64,000 bases of DNA from Mastigias papua (Eukaryota; Cnidaria; Scyphozoa; Rhizostomeae; Mastigiidae). The notes beneath the pieces were generated by a model. The model searched no databases. It was given only the letters and a program-made list of their open reading frames with translations, and was not told where the DNA came from. The stretch covers positions 12,227,279 through 12,291,278 of the forward strand of contig OZ025273.1 of the NCBI GenBank assembly GCA_964019165.1. Reading direction: 5' to 3'. Below are positions 32,089 through 47,270 of this stretch, one piece after another. Position 1 is the stretch's first letter. Each line of letters begins with the position of its first letter. The position numbers were made by a program, and so were the translations under genes.

Positions 32089-34778
32089 CTCTTAAGTGCC
32101 TAATTGCCGTCCCCCCCAGCTAATTAATTTCTAAAAAATTTTCCAACCCTCCTCGCTCTTATTAGGACCCCCCCCCCGGCAATTACTTTTGACATATTTT
32201 GCCTTGCCACTTCAGTATTACAATTTTTAACAATTATCGTCCTTTAGAACGGAAAACACTATAAAGATGTGTCTTCAAAGGCGGAGACATTTCTAAGTAT
32301 AGCGCAATATCAGTCAGTTTGACGTGTTCTGAAACCATTTAGTACACATGATAATCGGTCTGATGCAGTTATTCTAATACATGATGGAAGACAACAGTGA
32401 GTCAAACAGAAGAAACTTTGTTCGTCAGTTAGACAAGTATACGTTGGCAGAGAAGCAAAAGCTCGGGGAATGTGTTGAGATGTGTAAGAAAGAGTACGAT
32501 GCTCAGGTGGCATTGTTAAAGGGAAAGACTCGATACGATGCCAAACGTAAAAAGTTTGTTGTTCAGACACCAAAACAGAGCTTCCTCGCCAAAGCAGTAC
32601 GTACCGTCTACTCAGATCTAGCTGATGCAAAACATAACGATTCAAGTTTAGAAAAGGCCCTGAAGTTAGCCAAGCGGTGCCATGAGAAGTACTTAGCAAA
32701 AGATTTCTCTTCATCAGATGATTTTTCCAAGGCAAAAATATTTCGAGAAACTGGGGCTGGAAGGAAACCACAAGCAGTCGAAGTACGCCAAGCCTTATTT
32801 CAGAGGTTTATAGGCATACGAGGAGTGCTGAAAGGTCGGTTACCAAAAAATTTACTGAAAATGCAAGCTGAATCTTTGTATAACAATTGGTTAACGCAAC
32901 AAGTAATACCTGCACCTGAATCTGACAAATTAAAATTCAGCAACAAATGGGTAAAGGGGTGGTTGGAGGAATACAATGTAAGCCTCAAGAAGCCTAATAA
33001 GAGATTTGCTATTGCAAAAGAAGATCGGTTGGAACGACTGCAAGGTTATTTGAAAAACATTTGGACTGTTCGGAAATATTTTATGGACACGTACGAGGTA
33101 GATCCTCCCATTATTAATGCTGACCAGATGCCACTCCATCGTAATGAAAGCGCCGGCCAGAGAACCCTGTCATTCAAATCTGAAAGCACTTACGTTAAGG
33201 AAAACTACATGCTTTCAAGAGAAAGAATAACCTGTTTCACTCAGCTTTGCAGTGATCCTCAAGTTGAGATGCTTCCCGAATTTGTGTTTAAGGGCAAAGG
33301 GACTTGTACCCAACTTCAAGCTCCAGAAGGAGTTAACTTTCAATGGGCACCTAAGGGCTCATATCATCTGGAACAAATGCTGCAAATGGTGAATTCACTG
33401 CCAAACCGATTTAATATGTTCACGCAAAAGGGATTTGCAATTTATGTCCTTGATGATTATTCTGTACATCTTATGCCTGAAATACGGGAAGCATTATTCA
33501 AGAAAGGCTATATCTTGGTGATTATAGGTGGTGGCATCACTGGTGACATTCAAATCAATGACACCCATTGTCATGCCCATCTGAAAGCTTACTACCGGGA
33601 GGAAGAAATGAAGCTAGTGCTCGAACAGTTGCAAGGAAACCCGAATAAAATTCCTTCTCCATCTCGAAACGAAATTATGGCTATGCTTATTAGGTCATGG
33701 AAAAAGTTGGATATTAATGTTGGAAAAGCATTCAAATCGCTATTTGTAACAAATGCGTTAGATGGGAGTGAAGATTATCTTGTATCAGACCAGCTATTTT
33801 CTCTGATTGGTCCTGAAATGGTACGATTTCGGAGTCAGCTCGTAAAGGAAAGACCCATCAAAACAGTGCGAGAACTTTTGCGTAGATTGATCCCTCCTAA
33901 AGGTGTTCACAGAAGCACAAATATTGAGGGCATAGAATTACTGGATTGCGAAGGAGAAGAACTTGATACAGTAGAAGATATCGATACCGCCGACGACGAC
34001 ATTGATGATGCAGTGGAAATGGAAAAAGATGACATTGAAGTAGGTAAAGGAGATTCCGTTTCAAGAACTCAGCCAAATGCACTGATTTACACTACTTCAG
34101 TGAGCATGTCACATCTTTCCAGTGATCCCAGCATTGTAGCGGATAGTGAATTTTTGGACAAGTTGTATGAAGTTATTGCGACGGAAGAAACGTCTAAGCT
34201 GTTTACACCATATATTTTGCAACTGAAAGCTAAATACAAAGTGGCAAGAAGAAGTCTGAAACGCCGACTAGAAGAGCATATTCAGCAAGGAAAAGACAAA
34301 AAAGCACTGTGCCAGAAGATAATGAAGAGTCTGCAGTCCCTTTGACAGTCGGCAGCCCCAATGGTAGAACCACAAGTTCATAAGCGTATTAAGGGATCTG
34401 TTGTGAGAAGATGGCACAACTACTGCAGCAAACAATTTTACACCACATGTTATTAGGAAATTATAGTACACCTTCATAGCTACATAACTGTTCTGTTGCT
34501 GTTCAAATTGATTTTCCATCATTAGTTACTTATTACATTAAAATATTGAAGCCATAGTTGCTAAGGACATTTGCTCCTTAGAGTCCTTTTTAACATCGAT
34601 TTATTAATATGATTGCGCAAATCCAGCCCCCTCCACTTAGTCTGGCCCCACCATTAATTGAGTTATCTAAGCACTTCCAACCCCCCGCTAATTCCGACCC
34701 CTCCTTTATTGAATTTTCCAAGCACTTCCAACCCCCCCCCGTTAATTCCGATCCCCCCGGCAATTAGGCACTTAAGAG
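32089..34778. mobile_element. intact pogo-type DNA transposon
   Basis: The element is 2,690 bp and flanked by TA (32087-32088 and 34779-34780). The terminal inverted repeats begin CTCTTAAGTGCCTAATTGCC and are identical for at least 20 bases. Inside the ends are reiterated C-rich motifs (for example CTTCCAACCCCCC and AATTCCGACCCC), directly oriented at both ends. A single uninterrupted transposase gene lies between. Perfect TIRs plus an intact ORF suggest recent activity. It sits exactly at the boundary between the BEL/Pao remnant and the Harbinger at 34781. Confidence 0.92.
32381..34345 (+). CDS. pogo-family transposase (DDE superfamily, CENP-B-like)
   Basis: The 654-residue intact protein would cut and re-join transposon ends in the nucleus. 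The N-terminal third is basic and helical. A CENP-B-type helix-turn-helix lies near 183-225 (FSNKWVKGWLEEYNVSLKK). The catalytic core has NADQMPLHRNE (D248), IYVLDDYSVHL (D358/D359) and DIQINDTHCHAHLKAYYR (D394), consistent with a DDD triad about 35 residues apart at the second step. The C-terminus has an acidic stretch (DTVEDIDTADDDIDD) and ends in a basic helix. The start at 32381 has two consecutive Met codons. Usual pogo/Tigger transposases are 450-600 residues, so this one is slightly long. No defect was seen. Confidence 0.9.
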   Translation: MMEDNSESNRRNFVRQLDKYTLAEKQKLGECVEMCKKEYDAQVALLKGKTRYDAKRKKFVVQTPKQSFLAKAVRTVYSDLADAKHNDSSLEKALKLAKRCHEKYLAKDFSSSDDFSKAKIFRETGAGRKPQAVEVRQALFQRFIGIRGVLKGRLPKNLLKMQAESLYNNWLTQQVIPAPESDKLKFSNKWVKGWLEEYNVSLKKPNKRFAIAKEDRLERLQGYLKNIWTVRKYFMDTYEVDPPIINADQMPLHRNESAGQRTLSFKSESTYVKENYMLSRERITCFTQLCSDPQVEMLPEFVFKGKGTCTQLQAPEGVNFQWAPKGSYHLEQMLQMVNSLPNRFNMFTQKGFAIYVLDDYSVHLMPEIREALFKKGYILVIIGGGITGDIQINDTHCHAHLKAYYREEEMKLVLEQLQGNPNKIPSPSRNEIMAMLIRSWKKLDINVGKAFKSLFVTNALDGSEDYLVSDQLFSLIGPEMVRFRSQLVKERPIKTVRELLRRLIPPKGVHRSTNIEGIELLDCEGEELDTVEDIDTADDDIDDAVEMEKDDIEVGKGDSVSRTQPNALIYTTSVSMSHLSSDPSIVADSEFLDKLYEVIATEETSKLFTPYILQLKAKYKVARRSLKRRLEEHIQQGKDKKALCQKIMKSLQSL

Positions 34779-35467
34779 TACGAATCGCGACGCAAGGACT
34801 AAAGACGGCTCACAGGAGCCTAGGCACTAGTGCGGCATAAGGGAATCCACTGCTGCTGAGTCGTCTTGCTACTTTCCATACCAGGATTCAACAAATTTTG
34901 ACGTCACGATCACGATGCAGAGAGTACAGGTTAGATTTTTAACGTAACTGTTTACTATATTGTTTCAAAAGCTGCTTTTCCAACTATTCGTTATATAAAG
35001 TATTAGCTGTAGTCAAGATAGTGGTTAATATTAGATGACAATTCCATTTCAGCCCACATCGATATTTTGTACTGGCCTACGTAGCAATGGCAACATCATT
35101 TGAAATAATTTCCATAGAAGAATCCCACGAAAGAACTCTCACGTTTGTATTTACTCAATGTTTTATGGAGCAAGTTCTTTCCTGTCACTACAAGCAGGAA
35201 ATAGCATGAAAGCTCACAACAGGATAATGTAGTCTTCAGTCACTAGACATTAACTGTACAGTGAGAAATTGTGAATTGAGAAACTGTATTTTAGAATTGG
35301 CATATATTTAAAGCTTCAAAGACTTTTGAGTTTTATTCACATTGTCTTCATTCCACTCTCTTTGTTTGATATCCATAGTTTCTATGGGGATTTCAGATAT
35401 AGTGGTCTTTTAGGACTGAATTTTGAAGATGTGGTGTGATATGTAGGAGTACTAATAGAACATTGTT

Positions 35468-38785
<3,318 letters not shown>

Positions 38786-38985
38786 TCCACATTCTGAAAG
38801 CACTCATGTAGGCTGTCCAAAGTTTCATGTAGTTTTTTAGTAGTCAGTGAGCAATAAAATGTTGAATCCATGTTAAGATACATTTAATAATACAATGTGT
38901 TTCATAGAAGGAGGGGAATTATTTTCTTGGTGTTGTTGGTAGCTTTTAAAAAGCTGTTTTATGTGAAGTAAAAATACCCATATCT

Positions 38986-40056
38986 TTATGCAAAATATTC
39001 TTCCAAAGTAGGAAGATGCACACCAAAGAAGGTAGAAGTGCTGTTGCCATACAAACATGTCAGCCCATTACGAAGCAAAGCACATACTATGTATATTTTG
39101 CCAACCGCACTTAAGCCAATCCTTAGGTTCTTTTTGAAGTCTGTGAATTTGAAATAATTCTCCACATCTCCAAATACCCATTCCACTGATACCCTGACTT
39201 GACTCATTGACTGGTTGAATGCTTGCTCATCTGGTGAGAGTGCCTGTCATTGAGCATATGGGCACTGAAGATGTATTCTGTGGGGATATGCTGGATCTCC
39301 ATAGATACACATTGATTGGCCAGTAGGTGAGGAAGACATCTGTTCCAACTGAGGTAATAGACCTGACATAGCCAGCATGCCACTGTCATGTCTTCGTCCC
39401 TCTACTGGACCAAATAGATTAGCAATAAGCCCATTTGGTGTTACTACTGACTGGAATTTCAAGACATGAATTCGTTTGTGCCCATTGTACACCATTCTTT
39501 GGTTCTCTTTTGGCCTGCATATTAGTCTCACTGTGCCATCTATAAAACCCCAGCAGTTATTTAATGCAGCACCTTTCTTGTGGATAGCATTTGCATAAGC
39601 CTGTATGTGTTGAGGAGATAGCCATGGTTGATTAAGGTTGTTCAGTAAATCACCATATTTGCCAAACAGAAAGTCAACCATAAGGTTTGTAATCATGCAC
39701 AGCTCTGGTACTGGCCTACCAAACCTAGGTAAAAGATCTGCATATCTGCAAGGATATGCAAAACGCCTTAAACAAATGCACAAAGCATCAATAGATTGCA
39801 CTTTGGTCCCATTTGAGCACTTTAAAGTGTTGGGCAAATTGAACTCAGCAGCAAGTCAATAAATATCTTGCTTTTTGAAGCGAAAATCGACTTCACACTC
39901 CTCTTTCTGCAAATTCTCCAAGTTAAATCTGTCATATTTCCAGTATGGCAGTCCTCCATGTAAAGTTCTACGTTTGTGTGCACCATGAAGGATAAGGAAT
40001 TCGTCTTCATCAATTTCACCATCCTCATACATAAGTACGAGCATTTCGTTGTCCAT
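38986..40056 (-). pseudogene. Harbinger 1 transposase, two in-frame TGA
   Basis: A single frame of about 357 codons (start 40056, end at TAA 38986) encodes a DDE_4-type nuclease that recognises TWA targets. It has an acidic N-terminus (LMYEDGEIDEDEFLI), an HTH-like region (DLLPRFGRPVPELCMITNL), CWGFIDGTVRLICRP with the first Asp, GPVEGRRHDSGML, MCIYGDPAYP with the second Asp, and VSVEWVFGDVENYFKF with the Glu. The frame is interrupted by TGA at 39856-39858 and 39247-39249 and by nothing else. All catalytic residues survive. Both stops could come from CGA by a single transition. Confidence 0.87.
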
Positions 40057-40200
40057 GTTTCAATAGAATAAATTTTGGCGCCTTTTTGAGTCATTTTCGT
40101 CAGTCGTAATCGAGATTTGACTCTGAAATCAAGACGAATCAGCTTAACTATTACCCAAATCTCTAAGAGTCGTCTTAGCTTCTCGCGTCGCGTTTCGTAA

Positions 40201-40872
40201 ACTCTCTATTGGCTGGAGGTAATGACTGTTCGGTTGAAGCTATGGCAACATGTGCTTTTGACTGTACCGAGTGTACACGAGTGTTTATGACGTTGTGGCG
40301 TATGATTTGTACTAGGATGGATTTGAATTCCATGAATGGCAGTGTGATGTTTGTCTTTACATTTAGCGCAGCGACCTCTAGCGTTCCACTGAGAAACACG
40401 GTGTCCAGAACGTAAACAATTAAGGCGTAATTTATTTGTAAGAACGATATTTTGTTTTTCAAAGGCGGATAGAGGACAGCGTTGTGTTGTATGTGACTCA
40501 TTACAACGTTGGGGACAGTTGTTAGTAGAAGCAACCATAGTGCTTAACGTAGACGAGGGGTTGATGCATGTCATAACTAAAGGATGGCTGTGCATCTTAT
40601 ACTCGCGGGGCATTAGAAGAATGTGCTTGCTCTTGACGTAAAATGTAGTTTTATAATTCTCCGTAAAGTCGTCAAGTTTGAAATCAACATCTGTCCCGCA
40701 ATCACATAAACTACTTAGAATCTTTCCTGGGAGCTTTTCCTCGACTATAGGGACGATCATGGGCGCGCAAGCAGAGACATCGATATTTAAAGCTTTTAGA
40801 GAACGAATATCACCCATTAGTGTATTGTAAAATGACGTAAACTGGAAGCGACAGATGAAGGTTTCGGTAACT
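40201..40872 (-). pseudogene. BEL/Pao gag, C-terminal part with zinc knuckles
   Basis: The minus-strand frame 40206-40877 matches the middle-to-end part of BEL gag. It has FYNTLMGDIRSLKALNIDVS and CAPMIVPIVEEKLPG, then a Cys/His region (CLRSGHRVSQWNARGRCAKC, KDKHHTAIHG) typical of BEL zinc knuckles that bind genomic RNA. The usual first cysteine spacing is altered (CLRSGH). It lies between a LINE (above) and Harbinger 1 (below), and its two broken ends fit the pieces at 42579 and 32088. Confidence 0.8.
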
Positions 40873-40880
40873 TTCATTTC

Positions 40881-42570
40881 ATTTCAATTCATTTCATTTC
40901 ATATTTACATATTTTGGGAGGGTGGCCCTTCAGCTTAGCTGATTTTCGAGGGGCCCTCCATTAAAAAACATAAAATTACAATCTAATACAATAAAATACT
41001 TATAATAATTGTAGAACAAAGTAGAAATAAAAACTAAATATCAAAATAGTTCTAAGAAAGTCACTTCTTGTAATTATAATCAGAGGAAAAGAAAAACTGA
41101 AGATTTAAAATTACTTTAGGAGGGATTTGAATACACGTAATGATCTTGTTTCTTTGCACTCAGTTGAGAGGCTATTCCACATCTTGGCACCTCTGTATGA
41201 GAAGCTTTCTGCCCCGCAGTTTATTTTCTCAAAGGAAGCCTTAAATCAGTAGTAGTGTTTCGAAGATTGCGCTCAGAAAGCTGTGAATTTTTAGTAAACA
41301 TATTAAGCATGTATTGTGGTCCAAAATCATTGAGAGATTTAAAAACCATCATTTTCGTTTCATTGGTAATAAGTTCTACAATGGTTTTCCATTCAAGCTT
41401 TTGTAACAAAGGCTTACTGGGAGCATCATAACTGCTGTTCGTCACAATTCTTGCGGCTCGGTTTTGCAGCTTTTGTAGTTGGTTAAGATCTGTTTTTCCG
41501 CAACTGCCCCAGACGGAACAGCAGTAACGAAAATGCGGTTCTACAATACCTGTGTAGAGTGTTTTCAACGTGTCTTGGGGAAGGAAACTTCTAGTATATT
41601 TCAAAAAGCCAATAGCTCTGGAAACTTTGGTGGATATAGCCTTTATTTGATCCTTCCAATCGAGAGAGCTATCAATATTGACACCGAGGTACCTAGTATT
41701 TGTAACAGTATCAAGTTCCACACCTTTAATTTTCAAATGAAGATCTTGGCTTTGGTTCTGCAAGGCTTTGTACTTTTGCTTGGTGGAAATTAGCATTGCA
41801 CGAGTTTTTACCACATTCAAAGAAAGCTTGTTTCCCTCTAGCCACTTTTCTAGGTTGTAGAGGTCTCTGTTAATAGCCTCATTCAACTGAGTGATATCAT
41901 GGGAGTGGTAACAAATACTAGTGTCATCAGCATACATGGAAATATTCGACTTAGTTATAGCTAATGGGAGGTCATTGATATATATGAGAAATAGAAGGGG
42001 TCCAAGACATGACCCCTGTGGCACTCCTATAGTTATATCTTCGGCCTTTGAATCAGTACCACTCACCCTACAAAACTGTTTCCGGTTGGACAGGTATGAT
42101 TTAAACCAGGAAAGTTCACGCTGACATACACCATAATGTTGTAGCTTCTGGCAGAGAATGTCGTGGTCAACAGTGTCAAAGGCTTTTTTGAGATCAATGA
42201 ATACCAAACCCACTAGCTTTCCTAGATCCAATCCTCTGTACCAGTCATCGGTGCTCTTTAATAGACACGTTAAAGTGGAATGTTGACGTAGAAATCCTGA
42301 TTGGTCAGATGAAAATAGACCATTGTTTTCAATGTACTGGTACAACTGATTGGCAATCAGCTTTTCAAAGAGCCTTGAGATAGCTGGTAAGACAGATATG
42401 GGGTGATAGTTTGACTTATCATCTTTATCTCCTTCCTTAAATATTAGAGTAACTCTGGCTAATTTCCATGCGTCCGGAAAGACGCTCGTTTGAATGGATG
42501 TATTAAACAGGATTGCCAGAGAGTTCTCAATGTAAGGAAGAGCAAGTTTCAAAAAGAAATAGGATATGTT
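40881..42570 (-). pseudogene. LINE ORF2, long open frame, inserted in BEL/Pao
   Basis: The 443-codon open frame 41221-42552 spans almost the entire reverse transcriptase. It has NYHPISVLPAISRLFEKLIA, GLVFIDLKKAFDTVDHDIL (first Asp), GVPQGSCLGPLLFLIYINDL, MYADDTSICY (catalytic pair intact), and the thumb (NTRYLGVNIDSSLDWKDQI). A frameshift near 41221 precedes the last C-terminal block. The 3' end is an ATGAA-type tail (40881-40905 on the plus strand). An 8-bp TTCATTTC is found on both sides (40873-40880 and 42571-42578), fitting a target duplication, though it overlaps the tail motif. 5'-truncated; the endonuclease is absent. Confidence 0.85.
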
Positions 42571-42578
42571 TTCATTTC

Positions 42579-42949
42579 CAAAACTTAAGTATGTTCATTA
42601 CGTGTGTGCGTATAATTTTTCTTGGAAGACCAAAGTTTTCTTTTAACGTAGTGGCGAGTATATCATAGTTTGGTCCGAGGGGGTAAGATCTTTAACTTTA
42701 GTTAGTGCTTCTCCCTAGAGCTGACCGATCAAATACATGAATTTTGCCGCGTTGGGAAGGTCTGGGGAATTCCCTACTTGCGATTGAAAACGTTCCCAAA
42801 AACCAAACCATTCTGTTATGTTGCCATTAAACGTTGGAAGACTTAGATCAGGCAGTTTTGAATGCGAAAACGATGTTGAAGATGACGGTTCTTGACGAGA
42901 TGGGGACGGCATAGAGGGGTAAGCATCGTATTTTGATAGAATAAATTCA
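42579..42949 (-). pseudogene. BEL/Pao gag, middle part (DUF1759-like)
   Basis: The frame 42715-42960 carries LPDLSLPTFNGNITEWFGFW and the ERFQSQV block typical of BEL gag. After a TAG and a frameshift it goes on as NYDILATTLKENFGLPRKII. It is the segment directly upstream, in protein order, of the piece at 40201-40872, and downstream of that at 46922. It is bounded on both sides by LINE insertions. Confidence 0.8.
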
Positions 42950-42956
42950 GAAGCTT

Positions 42957-44190
42957 GCACTATACGGAATTCAAGACCATGAGCTAGAATGGTTTAAATC
43001 ATACCTTTCTAATCGAAGTCAATTCACAAGGGTTAACGGTATTGACTCTGAAGTCGAAAATATAAATATAGGGGTTCCTCAAGGGTCATGTCTTGGTCCC
43101 TTATTATTTCTGATTTATATTAATGACCTTCCCAAGTTCGTAAAAAATGCCTCGGTTTACATGTACGCTGATGACACTAGCTTAAATGTTAAAGCCGATA
43201 ACATTTCACGATTAAGCGAGGCTCTGAACGAGGACCTTGAGGCTTTGGATAATTGGCTTAAAGGTAATAAACTATCCTTAAACGTGGCCAAAACGCAGTC
43301 AATGGTCATTTCCACAAAGCAAAAACATGCTGCCTTGAAACAACAAACAGACCAACTCAATCTGCAAATACGTCAAAGCGCATTGGAGGCTGTTCCAAGT
43401 ACAAAGTATCTAGGGGTTCATATTGATAACTCCCTCAATTGGAAGAAACATATTGAAGAAATTTAAAAAAAAATCTCGCGATCACTCGGACTCTTGAAGT
43501 ATGCAAAAAGATTCTTACCTCTTGAGTCACTCTAAAGCATTTATACCAGCATTGTTGACCCACATTTTCGCTATTGTTGCTCAGTCTGGGGCGTATGTGG
43601 GCTAACTGAAGTCCATGAATTACAGAAACTTCAAAACAGAGCAGCCAGGATAGTCACTGGCAGCAATTATGACCCTCCCAGTAAACCCCTACTTGAAACC
43701 TTGGGTTGGAAAACAATTGAAGAGATAATTCGGAATGAAACACAAATTATGGTTTTCAAATCTGTAAATGAGCTTGCACCACAATATCTCTCAGATTTAT
43801 TTGTTGCAAACTCGACTATCTCTTCGTACAATCTAAGGCGAACTGCTACTGATCTTAGGTTACCCAAGAAAACGTCATCAAAGGGGCAAAAAAGTTTCTC
43901 CTATAGGGGAGTGGCAACTTGGAACAGTTTACCAGTGGAATCAAAGAGGGCATCTAACCTTGCAAACTTTAAAAGTAGTATTTTTAGCGTTTTCGATATT
44001 AAGTAGGTATTTTTAGCAAACATGTATTGTAAATATTACATTTCTATGAGGTATTCCGATTGTAATTAGGTTTAATTTTAGCTATATGTATTTTGTATTT
44101 AGATGGAGGGCCCCTTGTAAAGCAGCAACCGCTGAAGGGCTACCCTCCTTAAATATCTGTAATAATAATAATAATAATAATAATAATTAT
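42957..44190 (+). pseudogene. LINE fragment C, 5'-truncated, with TAA tail
   Basis: Starts inside the reverse transcriptase (ALYGIQDHELEWFKSYLSN), then GVPQGSCLGPLLFLIYINDL, YMYADDTSLNVKA (43161-43466), and the C-terminal region (43701-44006, GQKSFSYRGVATWNSLPVES). Two stops (near 43464 and 43534) break it. The 3'UTR ends in TAA repeats (44161-44187). GAAGCTT occurs at its 5' edge (42950-42956) and again at 46915-46921 after LINE fragment D, so the two LINEs lie together between one pair of repeats. Confidence 0.85.
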
Positions 44191-44194
44191 AATA
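44161..44194. repeat. (TAA)n LINE tail
   Basis: About nine TAA units with minor changes, directly between LINE fragments C and D. The open frame 44086-45066 runs through it but is not one gene. Confidence 0.9.
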
Positions 44195-44196
44195 AG

Positions 44197-46914
44197 CATG
44201 AGGCCGTTGAAAATTTTCGTTTTCTGGAGGAAAGCCTTCAGTGCCTTGATAAAGAAGGTAAAGAAATTATTCTCTTAGGAGATACAAACAGTGATCTGCT
44301 GTCAAAGTCTTCTGACACAGATCACAGTGGTTTGAATACTGACCTATTACCTCACTCAAAACGCTTGACAGAGATCTACGAGCGATTTGGCTTCCATCAG
44401 TTAATCAAACCAGCAACCAGAGAAACACCGATCTCCTCCACGCTGATTGATCATATTGCTACTACTACCAAATGTAACATAGTAGTATCTGGTGCACATC
44501 AAACTGGTATCAGTGATCATTATCTTGTCTACAGTGTCAGAAAATTTCGGGGTGGGATAAAAAAACAGCACAAAAATATCAGTACCAGGCAAATGAAAAA
44601 CTTTAGCAAATCTAAATTTTTTGATGATTTGCAAAAAATAGATTGGAAGGGGATCGTCACACATACTGATGATGTCGACATCATAGTGGAACAGTGGACA
44701 ACAATGTTTTCGCTTGTACTTGAGAAACACGCTCCCTTATGTAATAGGCGTGTTTCAGAAAGATTCAGTCCATGGATAACCAAAGACTTCAAACTTATGT
44801 GTACATCAAGGGACAAACTAAGAAAACAAGCCATTAAATCAAAATCTGAAGTTTTATGTGATGCAAACAAACAAATGAGGAATAAAGTAAATAAGGTTAA
44901 TATTGATCTGAAGCGAGATTACTTCACGAACAAAATTGCTTCCTATGAAGGGAACATTAAGAGTACCTGGAAAACTATAAATCTGGTACTTAATAAAAAA
45001 TTAAAAACCACGCAAATTAAGACTATTGACGTTGATGGGGAAAAATATCAAATCATGAAGCTATAGCAGAGCATATGAACACCTATTTTTGTAACATCGG
45101 TCAAGACCTTAGCAAGACAATTCCTGCCACACAGAACCCGCTTCTTAAGGGCGAATACCCCGTAAATCCAGAAGGAACCAGGTTTCATTTTCATGTCCTG
45201 TAAATTCAAACCAGGTCGCCAGTGTCTTGGGGAAATTCAAGACCTCTATGGGCTTTGGCACTGACTGCATAGCTAATCACTTTTTGAATATCGGTCTCCC
45301 AATTATTTCTGACACCCTTTGTGATATATTTAATCTATCAATTGCTATAGGAGTTTTTCCAGATTCTTGGAAAATTGCTAGGGTTACCTCTATTTTCAAA
45401 AGTGGAAAAACTGATGATCGGTCCAATTACAGGCCTATATCTGTTCTCCCTGTTCTTTCAAGACTTTTTGAAAAACTGATCTTCAACCAACTTTATAAGT
45501 ACCTGGACACAAACAAACAGTTGTTTCCTAAACAGTCCGGGTTTAGGCGTCTTTACTCCGTAGTAACAAGTCTCCTGTCCTGCACCAATGATTGGTATAA
45601 AAATATGGATACGGGGAAATACACTGCATTGGTGTTTATAGACCTAAACAAAATCGTTTGATACCGTTGATCATGGTATCCTGCTGAAAAAGATGCAGAA
45701 ATATGGAGTTTCTGGTAACGAGCTTGCCTGGTTTACATCATTTCTCCAAGACAGAAGGCAGTTAAGTAAAGTCAATGGCGTTTCTTCACGAATAGAAAAA
45801 AATACACTGTGGTGTACCTAAGGGATCTTGTCTTGGACCCCTTCTTTTTATAGTCTATATCAATGATCTTTCGTTTTGTCTGGAAAGGTGCCAGGTGACC
45901 ATGTACGGTGATGATACCAGCATCTCCTTTACTGCAAGAAGTGTCAATGATCTGAATTTGACGATGAACAAAGAACTTGATTCTTTACGGAAATGGCTCC
46001 AAGGCAATAAACTGTCCCTAAATGTCCTGAAGACACAAGCGATGGTTATTGGATCACGACCCAACCTTAAGAAGATTTCGACAAAGCTAGTGGAACCTCC
46101 CTCCTTTTCTATTGGTGGCTCTGAAGTCGAAATGGTAGATAACGTCAAATATCTAGGGGGTACAGATTGATAGACATCTGTCTTGGGACGAACATATCCA
46201 TTTTGTACGATCTAAGGTCTTTCGTACAATTGGATTCCTTAAATATGCCAGGAAGTTACTGCCGCAGGACACTCTCTGTAAAATGCATCGTGGTATCGTT
46301 GAACCGCACCTCCGCTACTGCTGTTCAGTCTGGGAGGCATGTGGGGGGACTAGGTTGCAGGTGCTGCAAAAACTTCAAAACCGTGCAGCTAGAATTGTGA
46401 CCAACAGCAGCTATGATTCTTCCGCTAGTGCCTTAATAAAAACTCTAAATTGGCCTACGGTAGCGGATATGATACAAGTAGAGACAGCCTGCATGGTCTA
46501 TAAATCAATAAATGAGCTTGCTCTAGACTATTTGGCACAAATTGTTACGAAAAAGTCGGCATGTAGTAGGGAAAATTTGAGAAACACGGCAGCTGATCTC
46601 CAAATCCCTCTAGTGAAAACGTGCAGTGGTCAACGAACTTTCTCATATCCTGGTGCTTGAGTCTGGAACCACTTAGATTTGGCAGTCAAGCACACATCCT
46701 CTTTCAAAGCGTTTAAAGACGCTGTAAATAAATGATTTATTTTGCTATTTCTTTTCTTTTATATATTTATGTATTATTGGAATTAGGGTAAAGTTTTTAA
46801 AGGATAGATAATTTTGTTTTCTTAGTTTGTAAGCACGGCCTCCTGTAAATCAATCTTCTTCGATTGATGGGGCAACCGTGGGTAAATAATTTGAAATGAA
46901 AATGAAATGAAAAT
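44197..46914 (+). pseudogene. LINE fragment D: endonuclease end plus reverse transcriptase
   Basis: Begins within the apurinic-type endonuclease (EIILLGDTNSDLLSK, STLIDHIATTTKCNIVVSG, GISDHYLVYSV). The linker follows (to 45066), then the reverse transcriptase (45227-45661, NYRPISVLPVLSRLFEKLI, LVFIDLNK), the altered active site MTMYGDDTSIS (45895-46170) and the C-terminal region (46283-46660). At least four frameshifts. The active-site tetrad is YGDD rather than YADD. The 3' end is a short ATGAA-type tail (46890-46914) followed by GAAGCTT and BEL gag sequence. It is 5'-truncated but the longest LINE in the window. Confidence 0.85.
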
Positions 46915-47224
46915 GAAGCTTTGTGAACTTACCGCGTTGTTGTGATGTTACCTCATCGACTTCATCAAAAAAGGTATCGAGCTCATCTTGATTGTCTACT
47001 TCTTCTATGATCAGCTCTCGTAGTTGTTTCTCTAAATCTTTTCATTCGTTGAACTGATTGTTCAGAGCGGCAAACGAGGACTTGAGTTTTGCGAGTTCTT
47101 CTTTCGAAAGGGCTTGCTTGCCGAAGAGCGAGGACGTGTCGTTGCATATTTTCGTAAATGAGCATCGAAGTTGACTTTGTTCTTGTTTTAATATTTCCGT
47201 AGTAGATTTCTGCTTCGGAGGCAT
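46915..47224 (-). pseudogene. BEL/Pao gag N-terminus
   Basis: Starts at ATG 47224 with MPPKQKSTTEILKQEQ, a short basic start followed by a helical region (LAKLKSSFAALNNQFNE). A TGA at 47042-47044 interrupts the frame, which then continues (EKQLRELIIEEVDNQDELDT) until the LINE insertion. The protein start lies 60 bases inside the primer-binding-like site, as expected for BEL elements. Confidence 0.72.
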
Positions 47225-47270
47225 GACGGCGATGTAAAAACGATGAATTAAATGCGAAACGAACGTATCC

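Noticed and set aside
44086..45066. A 326-codon frame as one gene
   Set aside because: Its first part reads through the tail of LINE C and the TAA repeat. Only the part from about 44197 is LINE D endonuclease and linker.
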